From Actinomycetota bacterium (GTDB lineage Bacteria > Actinomycetota > Actinomycetes > Nanopelagicales > Nanopelagicaceae): DNA of 32,427 bases. Below the pieces are notes generated by a model that was given only the letters and a program-made list of their open reading frames with translations, did not search any database and was not told the origin of the DNA. Of the stretch, positions 8,647 to 17,458 are shown piece by piece (the stretch's first letter is position 1; every line of letters begins with the position of its first letter). The stretch is taken from positions 1 through 32,427 of the forward strand of contig WLPI01000008.1 of NCBI GenBank assembly GCA_009698845.1, given 5' to 3'. The translations under genes and the position numbers were made by a program.

Positions 8647-10281
8647 ATGAGACGTTTGATTTTTGCGTTAATCGTTCTTCTTACAAGTTCTGCTCTACCT
8701 TCGGTAGCAAGTGAAGAAGACAGCGTTACTTCAGACTCTCTTTCATTTGGTGCTTCATTCCCACTCACTGGTGCAGCAAGTCCTGGAATAAGTTCTTACT
8801 ATTCTGGAATCAGTGCCTACTTCTCATATGTAAACGACAACGGTGGAATCTACGGGAGAAAAATAAACTTTGTTAAAAAAGATGACAGCAATATCGCAGG
8901 ACGAGCTGTCACAAGTAATTCTGAGTTGATTTTGAAAGAAATGGTGCTTGCACTTATTTCAACAGCACCTGGCTGTGCCTCTCAAATGGCTTTGCAATCA
9001 GGTGTTAGCCCAGGTAGGAGAGGCATACCCAATCTTTTTGTAGATTGCTTCGTCGAGAAAAACTCTGACGATTCAGAGCAGTCTCCTGCCTCAACTAATT
9101 ACTACAGTAAAGTAAGTGAACTCAATCAAATAACGATTCTAAAGTCATACGCGGATAAGAATTTTCCGAATCAGAAAATTGCTCTGGTTTATCAAGATGA
9201 TTCATATGGGTTGGCGATATCCAAAATTAAATCGGATCCTAAAATTCATTGCACCCAATCTTTCCCAGCCGGGTCAGCAGGCACAGCCCTAGGTACTCTC
9301 GCATATATGTGTAGTTTGAACGGTGGCCTTAAGGATGGCGACTTGGTTTTCTACTCGGGCAGCGCGAGTGGTCTTGGCTCGATGATCGCAATATTCCAAA
9401 GTAAAAACTTGAATCTAAAGTATTTTGTTAATGATGATGCATTCAATCAAAGCGTATTTGCAGCTATGCGACTCCCAAATACCATAAACCCAGAGATTTA
9501 CACCGTCAGTAGTAACAGCCTTATCTCTGAAACCTCTAACCAGACTGTTGCAACTTTCCTTTCGATTGCTCAGAAATATCGTGGCAGCAGCACGCTAGAT
9601 CAACGCTTCCTAAATGGAATGAATGCTGGTTACATCGTAAGTAATCTCTTAGGAGCCTTAGGTCCTGACGTCACTAGAGAGAGATTAGTGAAAGCAATGG
9701 ATCTCTACGGTGCCCAATTTGATGCACTTGGATTAAGTGAGAGGTCTCAAAACACAGGAACTCGGTTTATGCCGACGGGCGGTGTAGTTGTGAAAAATAC
9801 TGGATTATCCAGTGAAGCAGTTTCGGAGGTTATGTCGGTCGAAAACGGGAGAGTTTCCAGCAACTCAAGGAAGCAGATCGCAATCTCGGCTAAAGGTTTG
9901 CCGGTACTGGTTCAGAAGCTACCTAATTCAGCTCCAGCAACTAAAGCACCCACACCCACACCTGCAGCAACGCCAAGTAAAACTTCTGAGCCAACTCCTT
10001 CGCAAACTGAAGTTTCCGACCTTGATGGCGAAGAGGAACCAACCTTCGGCAAGATCTCTGTGAAAAGAGAGAAGAACAAGTACATGATTTCAATTTCAAG
10101 TAACTTGCCCAATGAGAATCTTCAAGTTCGTGCAACCAAAAGAGGACAGAGAGCTATTTCCTTCAAAGTCGCAACAGACGATGACGGGTCAGCGAAATTC
10201 AACACATCTCGTTCTTTAAGTGGATATCAGGTTGCGCTCTCGCTAGACGGGGAAATCTTGAGCTCGGTCAAGGCTCTCTAG
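8647..10281 (+). CDS. Branched-chain amino acid/LIV-type ABC substrate-binding protein (Peripla_BP_6-like), with Pro/Thr linker and C-terminal extension
   Basis: LSFGASFPLTGAASPGISSYYSGISAYFSYVNDNGGIYGRKINFVKKDD; signal peptide from ATG 8647 (ORF track start 8602 is upstream); linker APATKAPTPTPAATPSKTSEPTPSQTE. Confidence 0.85.
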   Translation: MRRLIFALIVLLTSSALPSVASEEDSVTSDSLSFGASFPLTGAASPGISSYYSGISAYFSYVNDNGGIYGRKINFVKKDDSNIAGRAVTSNSELILKEMVLALISTAPGCASQMALQSGVSPGRRGIPNLFVDCFVEKNSDDSEQSPASTNYYSKVSELNQITILKSYADKNFPNQKIALVYQDDSYGLAISKIKSDPKIHCTQSFPAGSAGTALGTLAYMCSLNGGLKDGDLVFYSGSASGLGSMIAIFQSKNLNLKYFVNDDAFNQSVFAAMRLPNTINPEIYTVSSNSLISETSNQTVATFLSIAQKYRGSSTLDQRFLNGMNAGYIVSNLLGALGPDVTRERLVKAMDLYGAQFDALGLSERSQNTGTRFMPTGGVVVKNTGLSSEAVSEVMSVENGRVSSNSRKQIAISAKGLPVLVQKLPNSAPATKAPTPTPAATPSKTSEPTPSQTEVSDLDGEEEPTFGKISVKREKNKYMISISSNLPNENLQVRATKRGQRAISFKVATDDDGSAKFNTSRSLSGYQVALSLDGEILSSVKAL

Positions 10282-10315
10282 CCGCCAATAGTCAATCGAA
10301 ATAGAAGGCAGCGCC

Positions 10316-10795
10316 TCACATACTTGCAGCGTTTAGCGCGCGATAACCCCAACTCAGCGACGCAGCAACAGCCACCCACAGCTGATATGGCACAACCGCC
10401 AATGCAATCGGAATCGACACCGTAAACAAGATAAAGATCATCGGCAACGTCAGCACCGCAGTTGCCGTAAGTGCAATCGCTGACGCAGTGAAGTTATGCG
10501 GACGATAGAACTGATACGCCCACACCAATGCAGCAACTACTGATGCCGCAAAGAAGACCATGTATGTCACCGACACCGGTTTACTTGCACGCTGTCCTAT
10601 TGCAAAGCCCGCAACTCCCAAAACAAAAAAGTTATACGGCCATATAAGTCCGAATAGATAACTTGGAGGTTGCCACGATGGTCTATTTAGATTGCCATAC
10701 CAACCATCACCTGTATTGACCCAGAGCCCTGATCCGATGGCATAGACAAGAACTATTGCAATGCCGAGGAAGGAGGTCGCGTTACGAAAGGTCAT
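10316..10795 (-). CDS. tspO: TspO/MBR family protein
   Basis: WYGNLNRPSWQPPSYLFGLIWPYNF, multiple TM helices, VPYQLWVAVAASLSWGYRALN. Confidence 0.88.
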   Translation of the reverse strand: MTFRNATSFLGIAIVLVYAIGSGLWVNTGDGWYGNLNRPSWQPPSYLFGLIWPYNFFVLGVAGFAIGQRASKPVSVTYMVFFAASVVAALVWAYQFYRPHNFTASAIALTATAVLTLPMIFILFTVSIPIALAVVPYQLWVAVAASLSWGYRALNAASM

Positions 10796-10818
10796 AGGTA
10801 AAGTTTAGTGATTAAGAG

Positions 10819-11550
10819 CTAACGTCCGAAGACAGTTCCCCCGCTTACTCCAATGATTTGGCCTGTTATATATCCGGCCTCCTTCGAGGCAAGAAAACCG
10901 ACGGTATCTGCAACATCTTCTAAGCTACCGGCTCGCTTCAATAGGGATCTCTCTACGCGCACTTTACGGAAATCTTCATTCATGCGCTCACCAAAAAACT
11001 CGGTATCTGGAATGAACCCGGGATTGACGAGATTTGCAGTCACATCACCTTCCGCTAAGTTCTGAGCTAACCAATAGATCCATCCGTGCATCGCTGCTTT
11101 AGCTGCACCGTACGAACCACCGTAACCACTACCAAGTTGTGCGCCAATAGAACCAATTCCAATGATTCTTCCGCCCGGACGGGAGATATTCTCACGGAGC
11201 GCTTCTACTAGAAGAACAGATGTCATCAGGTTTTGATCTATATCCGCACGCCATTCATAGTCAATCTCATTCAGATCTGTGGGAGTTTTTGCGGCGGTGC
11301 CACCAGCAGCGCAAATAATTACATCAACTTTTGCCGAGCCAATTCTGTCTCGAACGATTTGAGCACCAGAAACATTAGAAAGATCGGCGACAATGAAATT
11401 TGCGTTGGCTCCCATTGTTCCTGCAGCATCTTTAAGCTTCTGCTCTCGACGACCTACGATAAAGACTTCATCGCCTCGAGCAGCAAACCATTGAGCGCAA
11501 GCCTGTCCAATTCCGGATCCACCGCCACTAACTACAATCCTTCTTGTCAC
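10819..11550 (-). CDS. SDR-family oxidoreductase
   Basis: VSGGGSGIGQACAQWFAARG, ICAAGG, YGGSYGAAKAAMHGW, ITGQIIGVSGG; 4-bp overlap with ABC ATPase gene. Confidence 0.9.
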   Translation of the reverse strand: MTRRIVVSGGGSGIGQACAQWFAARGDEVFIVGRREQKLKDAAGTMGANANFIVADLSNVSGAQIVRDRIGSAKVDVIICAAGGTAAKTPTDLNEIDYEWRADIDQNLMTSVLLVEALRENISRPGGRIIGIGSIGAQLGSGYGGSYGAAKAAMHGWIYWLAQNLAEGDVTANLVNPGFIPDTEFFGERMNEDFRKVRVERSLLKRAGSLEDVADTVGFLASKEAGYITGQIIGVSGGTVFGR

Positions 11551-12701
11551 TGGAAGCGGGATCCAGTTTCGAGATTAAACCAGGAAGCATCCTTGAGATT
11601 AAACTCAACGAAACAATGATCTCCAGAATTCAGCGTTGAATCACCGGGAATGCGCATGTAGTGAAGATTACTGGACGCCTTAGTAATTCTTGAATCTTCC
11701 GCCTGTTTTGCAAAATTAAATGCAACTAAGGTTTCCGCGCCCAATCGTTCAACCACCCTCACTACGACAGGGATGCCTTCACCAGATTCAGATTGCTTTA
11801 GCTTTTCCGGACGTACACCAAAGATCACTCGCTTAGAATCGAAGTTTGGTATTGAGTGACCAGTAAGGTCTAAGCGATCCCCGCTAGGTAAATGAATTAT
11901 TTGGCCATCGACTTGTACTTCGAAAAGATTCATGGGAGGCGAACCTATAAATTTTGCAACAAAGACATTGGCTGGCTTGTCATAAATTTCCTTAGGCGTG
12001 CCATGCTGCTGAATTACTCCACCATCGAGCAAGATAATTTGAGTTCCCATTGTCATTGCTTCTACCTGGTCGTGAGTAACATAAACAAAGGTCTTGTGAA
12101 CCTTTTGATACAGATTGGTAATCTCTACGCGCATTTGTGCTCGTAACTTCGCATCAAGATTAGAGAGTGGTTCATCCAATAGGTATATGGATGGGTCTCT
12201 GACTAGCGCACGCGCCAGCGCTACACGCTGACGTTGTCCACCAGAAAGGGTCTTAGGGCGACGATTTAGATAGGAAGTTAGCTCCATAGTTTCAGCAATT
12301 TCAGAAATCTTCTTTTGTATTTCAGGATTGCGAAGATCGGCACGCCTCTTGAAGTGTCCGACAACAGGTATGTGCTGCCACCACCTGAAGTTATCCATAA
12401 GTAGTGGGAAAGCGATGTTTGCCCTTACCGTTAAGTGTGGATATAGCGCATAAGATTGAAAGACAAAAGCAACGCTTCGCTTCTTTGGTTCAAGATCATT
12501 TACAACTAGATCATCGAATTGAATCTGCCCCTCGGTGATGTCAATAAGTCCTGCAATCATTCGTAGCATTGTTGACTTTCCACAACCTGATGGTCCAAGC
12601 AGAACAAGAAATTGCTGATCAGGGATTTCTGCCGAGAAATTCTTTATAACCAGAGTTTCTCCAAATGACTTGGATACATCTTTGAATATTAATTTTGGCA
12701 T
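11547..12701 (-). CDS. Sugar ABC transporter ATP-binding protein (UgpC/MalK type)
   Basis: GPSGCGKSTMLR Walker A, LSGGQRQRVALARAL signature, YLLDEPLSNLDAKLR Walker B, C-terminal MOBE-type region. Confidence 0.95.
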   Translation of the reverse strand: MPKLIFKDVSKSFGETLVIKNFSAEIPDQQFLVLLGPSGCGKSTMLRMIAGLIDITEGQIQFDDLVVNDLEPKKRSVAFVFQSYALYPHLTVRANIAFPLLMDNFRWWQHIPVVGHFKRRADLRNPEIQKKISEIAETMELTSYLNRRPKTLSGGQRQRVALARALVRDPSIYLLDEPLSNLDAKLRAQMRVEITNLYQKVHKTFVYVTHDQVEAMTMGTQIILLDGGVIQQHGTPKEIYDKPANVFVAKFIGSPPMNLFEVQVDGQIIHLPSGDRLDLTGHSIPNFDSKRVIFGVRPEKLKQSESGEGIPVVVRVVERLGAETLVAFNFAKQAEDSRITKASSNLHYMRIPGDSTLNSGDHCFVEFNLKDASWFNLETGSRFQ

Positions 12702-12703
12702 TT

Positions 12704-13534
12704 TTAACCCTTCACCGATCCTGATGTTAGTCCACTAATGATTTGACGCTGCATAATCAGAAAGAAAAGTATTGCGGGTATTGTGAATACCAATGCCGCA
12801 GAAAAGACCGTGGCCAGAGGTGTCACAAATTCACCGAGGAAGGAAGCTAGTCCAACTGTGGCAAGCCATTTTTCAGATGAAGTGATAAATGTGGATGCGA
12901 AAAGAAAATCATTCCATCCATCAAAGAATAGGATCACTGAAGCAGCGGCAATAGATGGCGCCGTTAATGGCATCATTATTTGAGTAAGTACTGCAAGACG
13001 TGGCGTTCCATCTACTCTTGCCGCCTCTTCTATTTCATAGGGAATTCCATCCATTGCGGACTTAATAATCCACACTGCAACGGGCATAACGAAAGCAGTA
13101 TTTGCCAGGACTAGACCTGTGAATCCGTTAAGTAGTCCTAGGCTCATAAACAGTGCGTACATGGGAACAATAAGAAGCGCCTCAGGAAGCATTTGTGTCG
13201 CAAAGAGAGAAAAACCTAAGAGGCCTTTTCCAAAGAAGCGAAATCGGGAGAGCCCGTAAGCTGCCAGAACAGCCATTGCAAGGCTCGAGATCGTGGTACC
13301 AAGAGCGACAACCGCACTATTTCGCAGCCAGCGCCAGATAGGAACCTCTGTAAAGAAGACATTAAATATCTGAAGAGAATCTTTTACTCGAGGGATGAGG
13401 TTTTGTCCTCCGAAAAGTCCTCCTACTGAAGTGAGGGAGGTGTTGTACATCCAGTAGACAGGGAATATTGCAAAAGATGCTAGAACAAAAACGAATATCC
13501 AGCGGAGAATCTTTGTAAGCGAAACTTTTTTCAT
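12704..13534 (-). CDS. Carbohydrate ABC transporter permease (UgpE/MalG type)
   Basis: EAARVDGTPRLAVLTQIMMPLTAPSIAA EAA motif, TM helices. Confidence 0.93.
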   Translation of the reverse strand: MKKVSLTKILRWIFVFVLASFAIFPVYWMYNTSLTSVGGLFGGQNLIPRVKDSLQIFNVFFTEVPIWRWLRNSAVVALGTTISSLAMAVLAAYGLSRFRFFGKGLLGFSLFATQMLPEALLIVPMYALFMSLGLLNGFTGLVLANTAFVMPVAVWIIKSAMDGIPYEIEEAARVDGTPRLAVLTQIMMPLTAPSIAAASVILFFDGWNDFLFASTFITSSEKWLATVGLASFLGEFVTPLATVFSAALVFTIPAILFFLIMQRQIISGLTSGSVKG

Positions 13535-14454
13535 AATGAGTCCCGCTTTGCGTTCTTTCTATCAACAGCAAAATAGACAATGGTGACCGAAAGGGAGAGA
13601 AGTAGACCCAAGATTCCGAGTGCTGCAGCACGTCCCAATTCGGAAGATTCAAATGCTTGTTTATACACATTAATTACAATTGTGTTTGTCGCTCCACTGG
13701 GGCCACCACCGGTTAAGAGATAAATAATCTCGAACCTACGGATTGACCAAATCGTCATGAGCAGTGATGCAACCCGAATAGTTGGCATTAAGTGGGGGAT
13801 TACCACAGTCTTAAATGCACTAAATCGATCGGCACCATCTACCTTAGATGCCTCGCGTAGTTCTTCAGGGACGCTTTGCAGAGCAGCGAGAACAACCAAC
13901 ATAATAAATGGAAATACTTTCCAGATACTTGCAAAAGCTACCGAGAACATACCTAAGGAAGGATCTATCAACCAGCCCTTTTGTCCCATTCCCAGGGCTC
14001 GTACTGCTTGATTGGCGACACCGCTATCGTAGTTATAAATCCAATTATAAATTAAGACTACGGATACGCCCGGGACTGCCCAGGGAACAGTCAGCATCGA
14101 ACGAAAGATTGCTCGACCTGGAAGCTTTTCATTTATTGCGATTGCAGAGATAACTCCAAGAGATACCGCGCCCACGACTACTACGAATGTATAGACGATA
14201 GTTGTCCAGAGTGAAGAGTAAAAGGATTGATCTGTCAGATACCTTCGGTAATTTTCAAACCCTACAAACTTGCCTTCAGTTGGGGCAAGAAGCAGGCTAT
14301 CTGTAAAGCTGAACCAGAAACCGCGTAATAGCGGTATTGAGGTGAAAAGAATTAAGTAAATAGTTGCAGCACCGACAAAAAAGTACGGCATAAGACGACT
14401 CTCGCCAACGTGTTCCGAGTATCTACGAGTCTTCTTCTTAGCCTGTTTGCTCAA
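13531..14454 (-). CDS. Carbohydrate ABC transporter permease (UgpA/MalF type)
   Basis: EASKVDGADRFSAFKTVVIPHLMPTI EAA motif, TM helices; 4-bp overlap with next gene. Confidence 0.93.
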   Translation of the reverse strand: MSKQAKKKTRRYSEHVGESRLMPYFFVGAATIYLILFTSIPLLRGFWFSFTDSLLLAPTEGKFVGFENYRRYLTDQSFYSSLWTTIVYTFVVVVGAVSLGVISAIAINEKLPGRAIFRSMLTVPWAVPGVSVVLIYNWIYNYDSGVANQAVRALGMGQKGWLIDPSLGMFSVAFASIWKVFPFIMLVVLAALQSVPEELREASKVDGADRFSAFKTVVIPHLMPTIRVASLLMTIWSIRRFEIIYLLTGGGPSGATNTIVINVYKQAFESSELGRAAALGILGLLLSLSVTIVYFAVDRKNAKRDSL

Positions 14455-14516
14455 AATTTTGTCCGTTTCTTAAAATGATAACTCATTTGGATGTAACGAC
14501 AATCTCACCTTAAGAG

Positions 14517-14558
14517 AGTTGACCCTGCAAGCCCCCGTGAGAGCTTGCAAGGTCAACT
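14517..14558 (-). terminator. Intercistronic hairpin between SBP gene and permease genes (attenuator/processing or partial terminator)
   Basis: AGTTGACCCTGCAAGC (14517-14532) / GCTTGCAAGGTCAACT (14543-14558), one mismatch in 16, 10-nt loop; no T-tract downstream on the transcribed strand. Confidence 0.65.
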
Positions 14559-14579
14559 TTCTCAGATCTTAAGCGCGTT

Positions 14580-15977
14580 CTAGCTCAGATTATCTTGAGC
14601 CTTTTTAAGCGCTTCAGCAGGTGTCATTTTTCCAAGAAGCACTTGCTCAATTTGAGTGAGTACTTCCTTTCGGATTTCAGAAGTCGATGACTCGAAGCCA
14701 TCAGGCACTGAACTCCTAGTTGATTTACCGTTTTCTTTGTAGGCAGCTGCCCATGGGTTTTCAAGAAGGAAAGCCGCAGGAACGATTGTTTCGGTAGCAA
14801 CTGTTGAGGTATTACCGATCATTTCTGAAATTGCCTGCTGTGTGTCCTTGATGAGGAACCAGTTCAAGAAGTCCTTAGCCAGTGCCTTGTTCTTAGAGTT
14901 GGCATTAATTCCGAAAAGGATTCCAACCTGGCTGGTTGACTTTCCAGGGAATGGCAACTTAGAAGCGCCGACTGACTTTGAAGGAACCTTCTCGCCAATC
15001 ATTGCTGGTAGGGCTCCGGTTGCGTCAATCATCATTCCAACGAGTCCTTGCCCGAACTTGGAACGGAAGGTAGAAGCATCATCACCAACAGAGAACCCAC
15101 CTGAATCATAAACTGCCTTGTAGGCGGTGACTGCAGCGATATTTTGAGGGCTGTCGATGGTGAGTTTCTCTCCATCTGACCAACCACCATTAAATCCGAC
15201 TACCCAGTTGTTGAAGTCAATCCACCATGGAGTTTCTTCAGCTAGACGACTGCGAACCGCGAAACCGGTAACACCTGTCTTCTCCTTAATAGTCTTTGCT
15301 GCCGCAACCAACTCTGCTGCAGTGGTAGGTGGCTTTACGCCAGCCTTTTCTAGAATGTCTTTATTCCAGAAGAATGCGTAAGGGGCAACTTGCCAAGTGA
15401 TTGCTAATTGCTTTCCACGCCATATGCCGCCCTTGTTTGACTCATTCATTGTCTTCTTGGTTGCTTCTGAGAAGACATTATCTAGAGGCTCCAAGAGATT
15501 TGATCGAGCAAGTTCTGGGTAAAAAGTATCTGGAATTGTAAAGAGATCAGGTCCGCCTTTTGCTGACAACTGAATCTTCATTTTTGTTTCGTATACAGCG
15601 CGTACAATTCCCACTGTTTCAATTTTTGCATTTGGGTTGTACTTTTCATAAGACTTAATCACTGCTTGCATTTCGGCACCGTACTTAGGTGCTAGGAAGT
15701 CCCAGTGAGCGATATTTAGAGTTCCACTAGGTTTAACGGCAGCAGCAGCAGGTTTTGCAGCAGCAGCATTCTTGGCCTTCTTCCAGACCAGCTTATTTCC
15801 TACTTTTGTGCATACAAATGCAACATCACCTGCTTGGCCTTTTGCACCAGCTTTACTACACGCAGCATTGAGTTTTGGATCAGCTGCACTTCCCTGAGGT
15901 GCAACTACCACCAGAGACGTCAGTACTAAGGATGTAAGTACCAGGCTCTTAACTAATAAATTCTTCAAGATATTCAT
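14580..15977 (-). CDS. Extracellular sugar-binding protein (family 1) with N-terminal two-Cys module and Ala/Lys/Pro linker
   Basis: SBP motifs (YETKMKIQLSAKGGPDLFTIPDTFYPEL; FFWNKDILEKAGVKPPTTAAELVAAAKTI). Start moved to ATG 15977, preceded by AAGGGGAG and followed by a signal peptide; ORF track start 16034 is upstream. Confidence 0.9.
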   Translation of the reverse strand: MNILKNLLVKSLVLTSLVLTSLVVVAPQGSAADPKLNAACSKAGAKGQAGDVAFVCTKVGNKLVWKKAKNAAAAKPAAAAVKPSGTLNIAHWDFLAPKYGAEMQAVIKSYEKYNPNAKIETVGIVRAVYETKMKIQLSAKGGPDLFTIPDTFYPELARSNLLEPLDNVFSEATKKTMNESNKGGIWRGKQLAITWQVAPYAFFWNKDILEKAGVKPPTTAAELVAAAKTIKEKTGVTGFAVRSRLAEETPWWIDFNNWVVGFNGGWSDGEKLTIDSPQNIAAVTAYKAVYDSGGFSVGDDASTFRSKFGQGLVGMMIDATGALPAMIGEKVPSKSVGASKLPFPGKSTSQVGILFGINANSKNKALAKDFLNWFLIKDTQQAISEMIGNTSTVATETIVPAAFLLENPWAAAYKENGKSTRSSVPDGFESSTSEIRKEVLTQIEQVLLGKMTPAEALKKAQDNLS

Positions 15978-15994
15978 CTCCCCTTCTAGTTGAG

Positions 15995-16014
15995 CGATGG
16001 CGTTGTTTCCATCG
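15995..16014. repeat. Inverted repeat in SBP gene leader
   Basis: CGATGG-N8-CCATCG, perfect. Confidence 0.5.
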
Positions 16015-16021
16015 AGTGGTA

Positions 16022-16039
16022 GGTTCATAGACATGAACC
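16022..16039. repeat. Inverted repeat in SBP gene leader
   Basis: GGTTCAT-AGAC-ATGAACC, perfect 7-bp arms. Confidence 0.55.
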
Positions 16040-16068
16040 ACAGCTCCTAACCATAGAAACACATGATT

Positions 16069-16082
16069 ATTGCTAAAGCAAT
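16069..16082. promoter_or_regulatory. Palindromic putative operator upstream of SBP gene
   Basis: ATTGCT-AA-AGCAAT perfect dyad. Confidence 0.4.
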
Positions 16083-16202
16083 GAAAAATGAGAAGAGTTA
16101 AATTGCAAGAAATGTACAGGCGTAAACAAAGCAGAAGATCTTGAATCAGTTCACATACATGAATACTCATTAATAGCTACTTTTGTTGGTAGATTCAGAA
16201 TC

Positions 16203-16889
16203 ATGAAACGCATACTCTCAACGATTCTCATCTCATGCTTAGCTTTAGGAATTAGTCCTTACGCAGCCAGCGCTGCAATTAAGCCAGGCTCTGCATGTAA
16301 AAAAGAGGGTCAAGTTAGCACCGTGTCAGGTAAGAAATACACGTGTATCAACAAGAGTAAGAAATTGGTCTGGGATAAGGGCGTGAAATCTAATTCCTCA
16401 GACGAAGGAATTTCCGTAGACAAGAATCTGTTCAGCGTTGATGTAACTGTCCCTGCATCTTTCTATGAGGGTACAAAGATAACTCAGGAAGAATTGAGCG
16501 CCGATGCAGCAAAGAAGGGGTATGGAAAGGCAAAGCTAAACGCTGATGGCTCCGTCTCTTTCCGAATGTCGAAATCACAACATAAGGCAGCTTTGGCTGA
16601 CATGAAAAAGTCTGTTGACGATTACATTCAGGAGACAGTAAATGATTCTCCAAAAATTTTCCGCGAAATCACCTACAACAAGAAAATTTCAGAGTTCAGC
16701 GTTTCAGTGAATAAGGCAAACTTTGAAGAAGATCTGGCTGCCGGCATGATTGGTTTCGGAATCGGCATTCTTTCAATGTTCTACCAAATGTTTGATGGTG
16801 CTGGAGAAAATCCCAAGACTGTCATCAAGATTATCGACCAGAGCACGGGTAAAGTTTTTGATACCCAGACTTGGCCAGAAAAAGAATAG
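16203..16889 (+). CDS. Exported hypothetical protein with N-terminal two-Cys module
   Basis: Signal peptide MKRILSTILISCLALGISPYAASA then IKPGSACKKEGQVSTVSGKKYTCINKSKKLVWDKG. Confidence 0.7.
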   Translation: MKRILSTILISCLALGISPYAASAAIKPGSACKKEGQVSTVSGKKYTCINKSKKLVWDKGVKSNSSDEGISVDKNLFSVDVTVPASFYEGTKITQEELSADAAKKGYGKAKLNADGSVSFRMSKSQHKAALADMKKSVDDYIQETVNDSPKIFREITYNKKISEFSVSVNKANFEEDLAAGMIGFGIGILSMFYQMFDGAGENPKTVIKIIDQSTGKVFDTQTWPEKE

Positions 16890-17458
16890 TGATCGTTGGT
16901 TCGCAGGTTTCAAAACTTGCTATTGCTTCATTGGTTGTCCTTCTTTGCTCGGGTTGCTCAGCAGTGGGTGACGGGAAAACAACGATAAAACCGTCACCAT
17001 TGAGCAGTTTTTCAGAAGATGCAGACGCAGAAATGGGGAGCAGAAATAACCCAATTGCACTTGGTAAATCGGTTGTTGTAAATGGCTGGAAAGTTCAAGT
17101 GGAATCAGTAAATAAAGATGCTCTTAAAGTTGTAAGAGCATCAGATCCATATTCGGAGTCTCCCGCTTCAAATGAGCGCTACGTGCTCTTAAAGATTAGA
17201 GCCACTTATATCGGTGAAGAAAGTGGCGAGCCTAGCTCTGACCTAAGATTCAAAATAGTAGGTTCAAAAGGAAATACATTCTCAAAATCTTGCGGGTATT
17301 CCTCAGATACTTTTGATAACAACGGAGAGACTTTTCCAGACGCTACGGTCGAAGGAAGCCTTTGCTTCACAGTCGATGCAAATCAGATTTCAGGCGCGAC
17401 GGTCTCAGTTCAGGGAGACTATTCCACGGAAAATCGGAAGTTCCTCGCAATTGATTGA
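16889..17458 (+). CDS. Putative lipoprotein, DUF4352-like
   Basis: GTG at 16889 (TAGTG overlap with upstream stop) gives a signal ending LLCSGC lipobox; NPIALGKSVVVNGWKVQVESV..NERYVLLKIRATYIGEES. Confidence 0.7.
   Translation: MIVGSQVSKLAIASLVVLLCSGCSAVGDGKTTIKPSPLSSFSEDADAEMGSRNNPIALGKSVVVNGWKVQVESVNKDALKVVRASDPYSESPASNERYVLLKIRATYIGEESGEPSSDLRFKIVGSKGNTFSKSCGYSSDTFDNNGETFPDATVEGSLCFTVDANQISGATVSVQGDYSTENRKFLAID

Noticed and set aside
9812-10135. Overlapping and antisense ORFs over the Pro/Thr linker (83 aa +, 66 aa and 64 aa -)
   Set aside because: By-products of biased codons in the linker of the main SBP gene; no independent start signals or recognisable domains.
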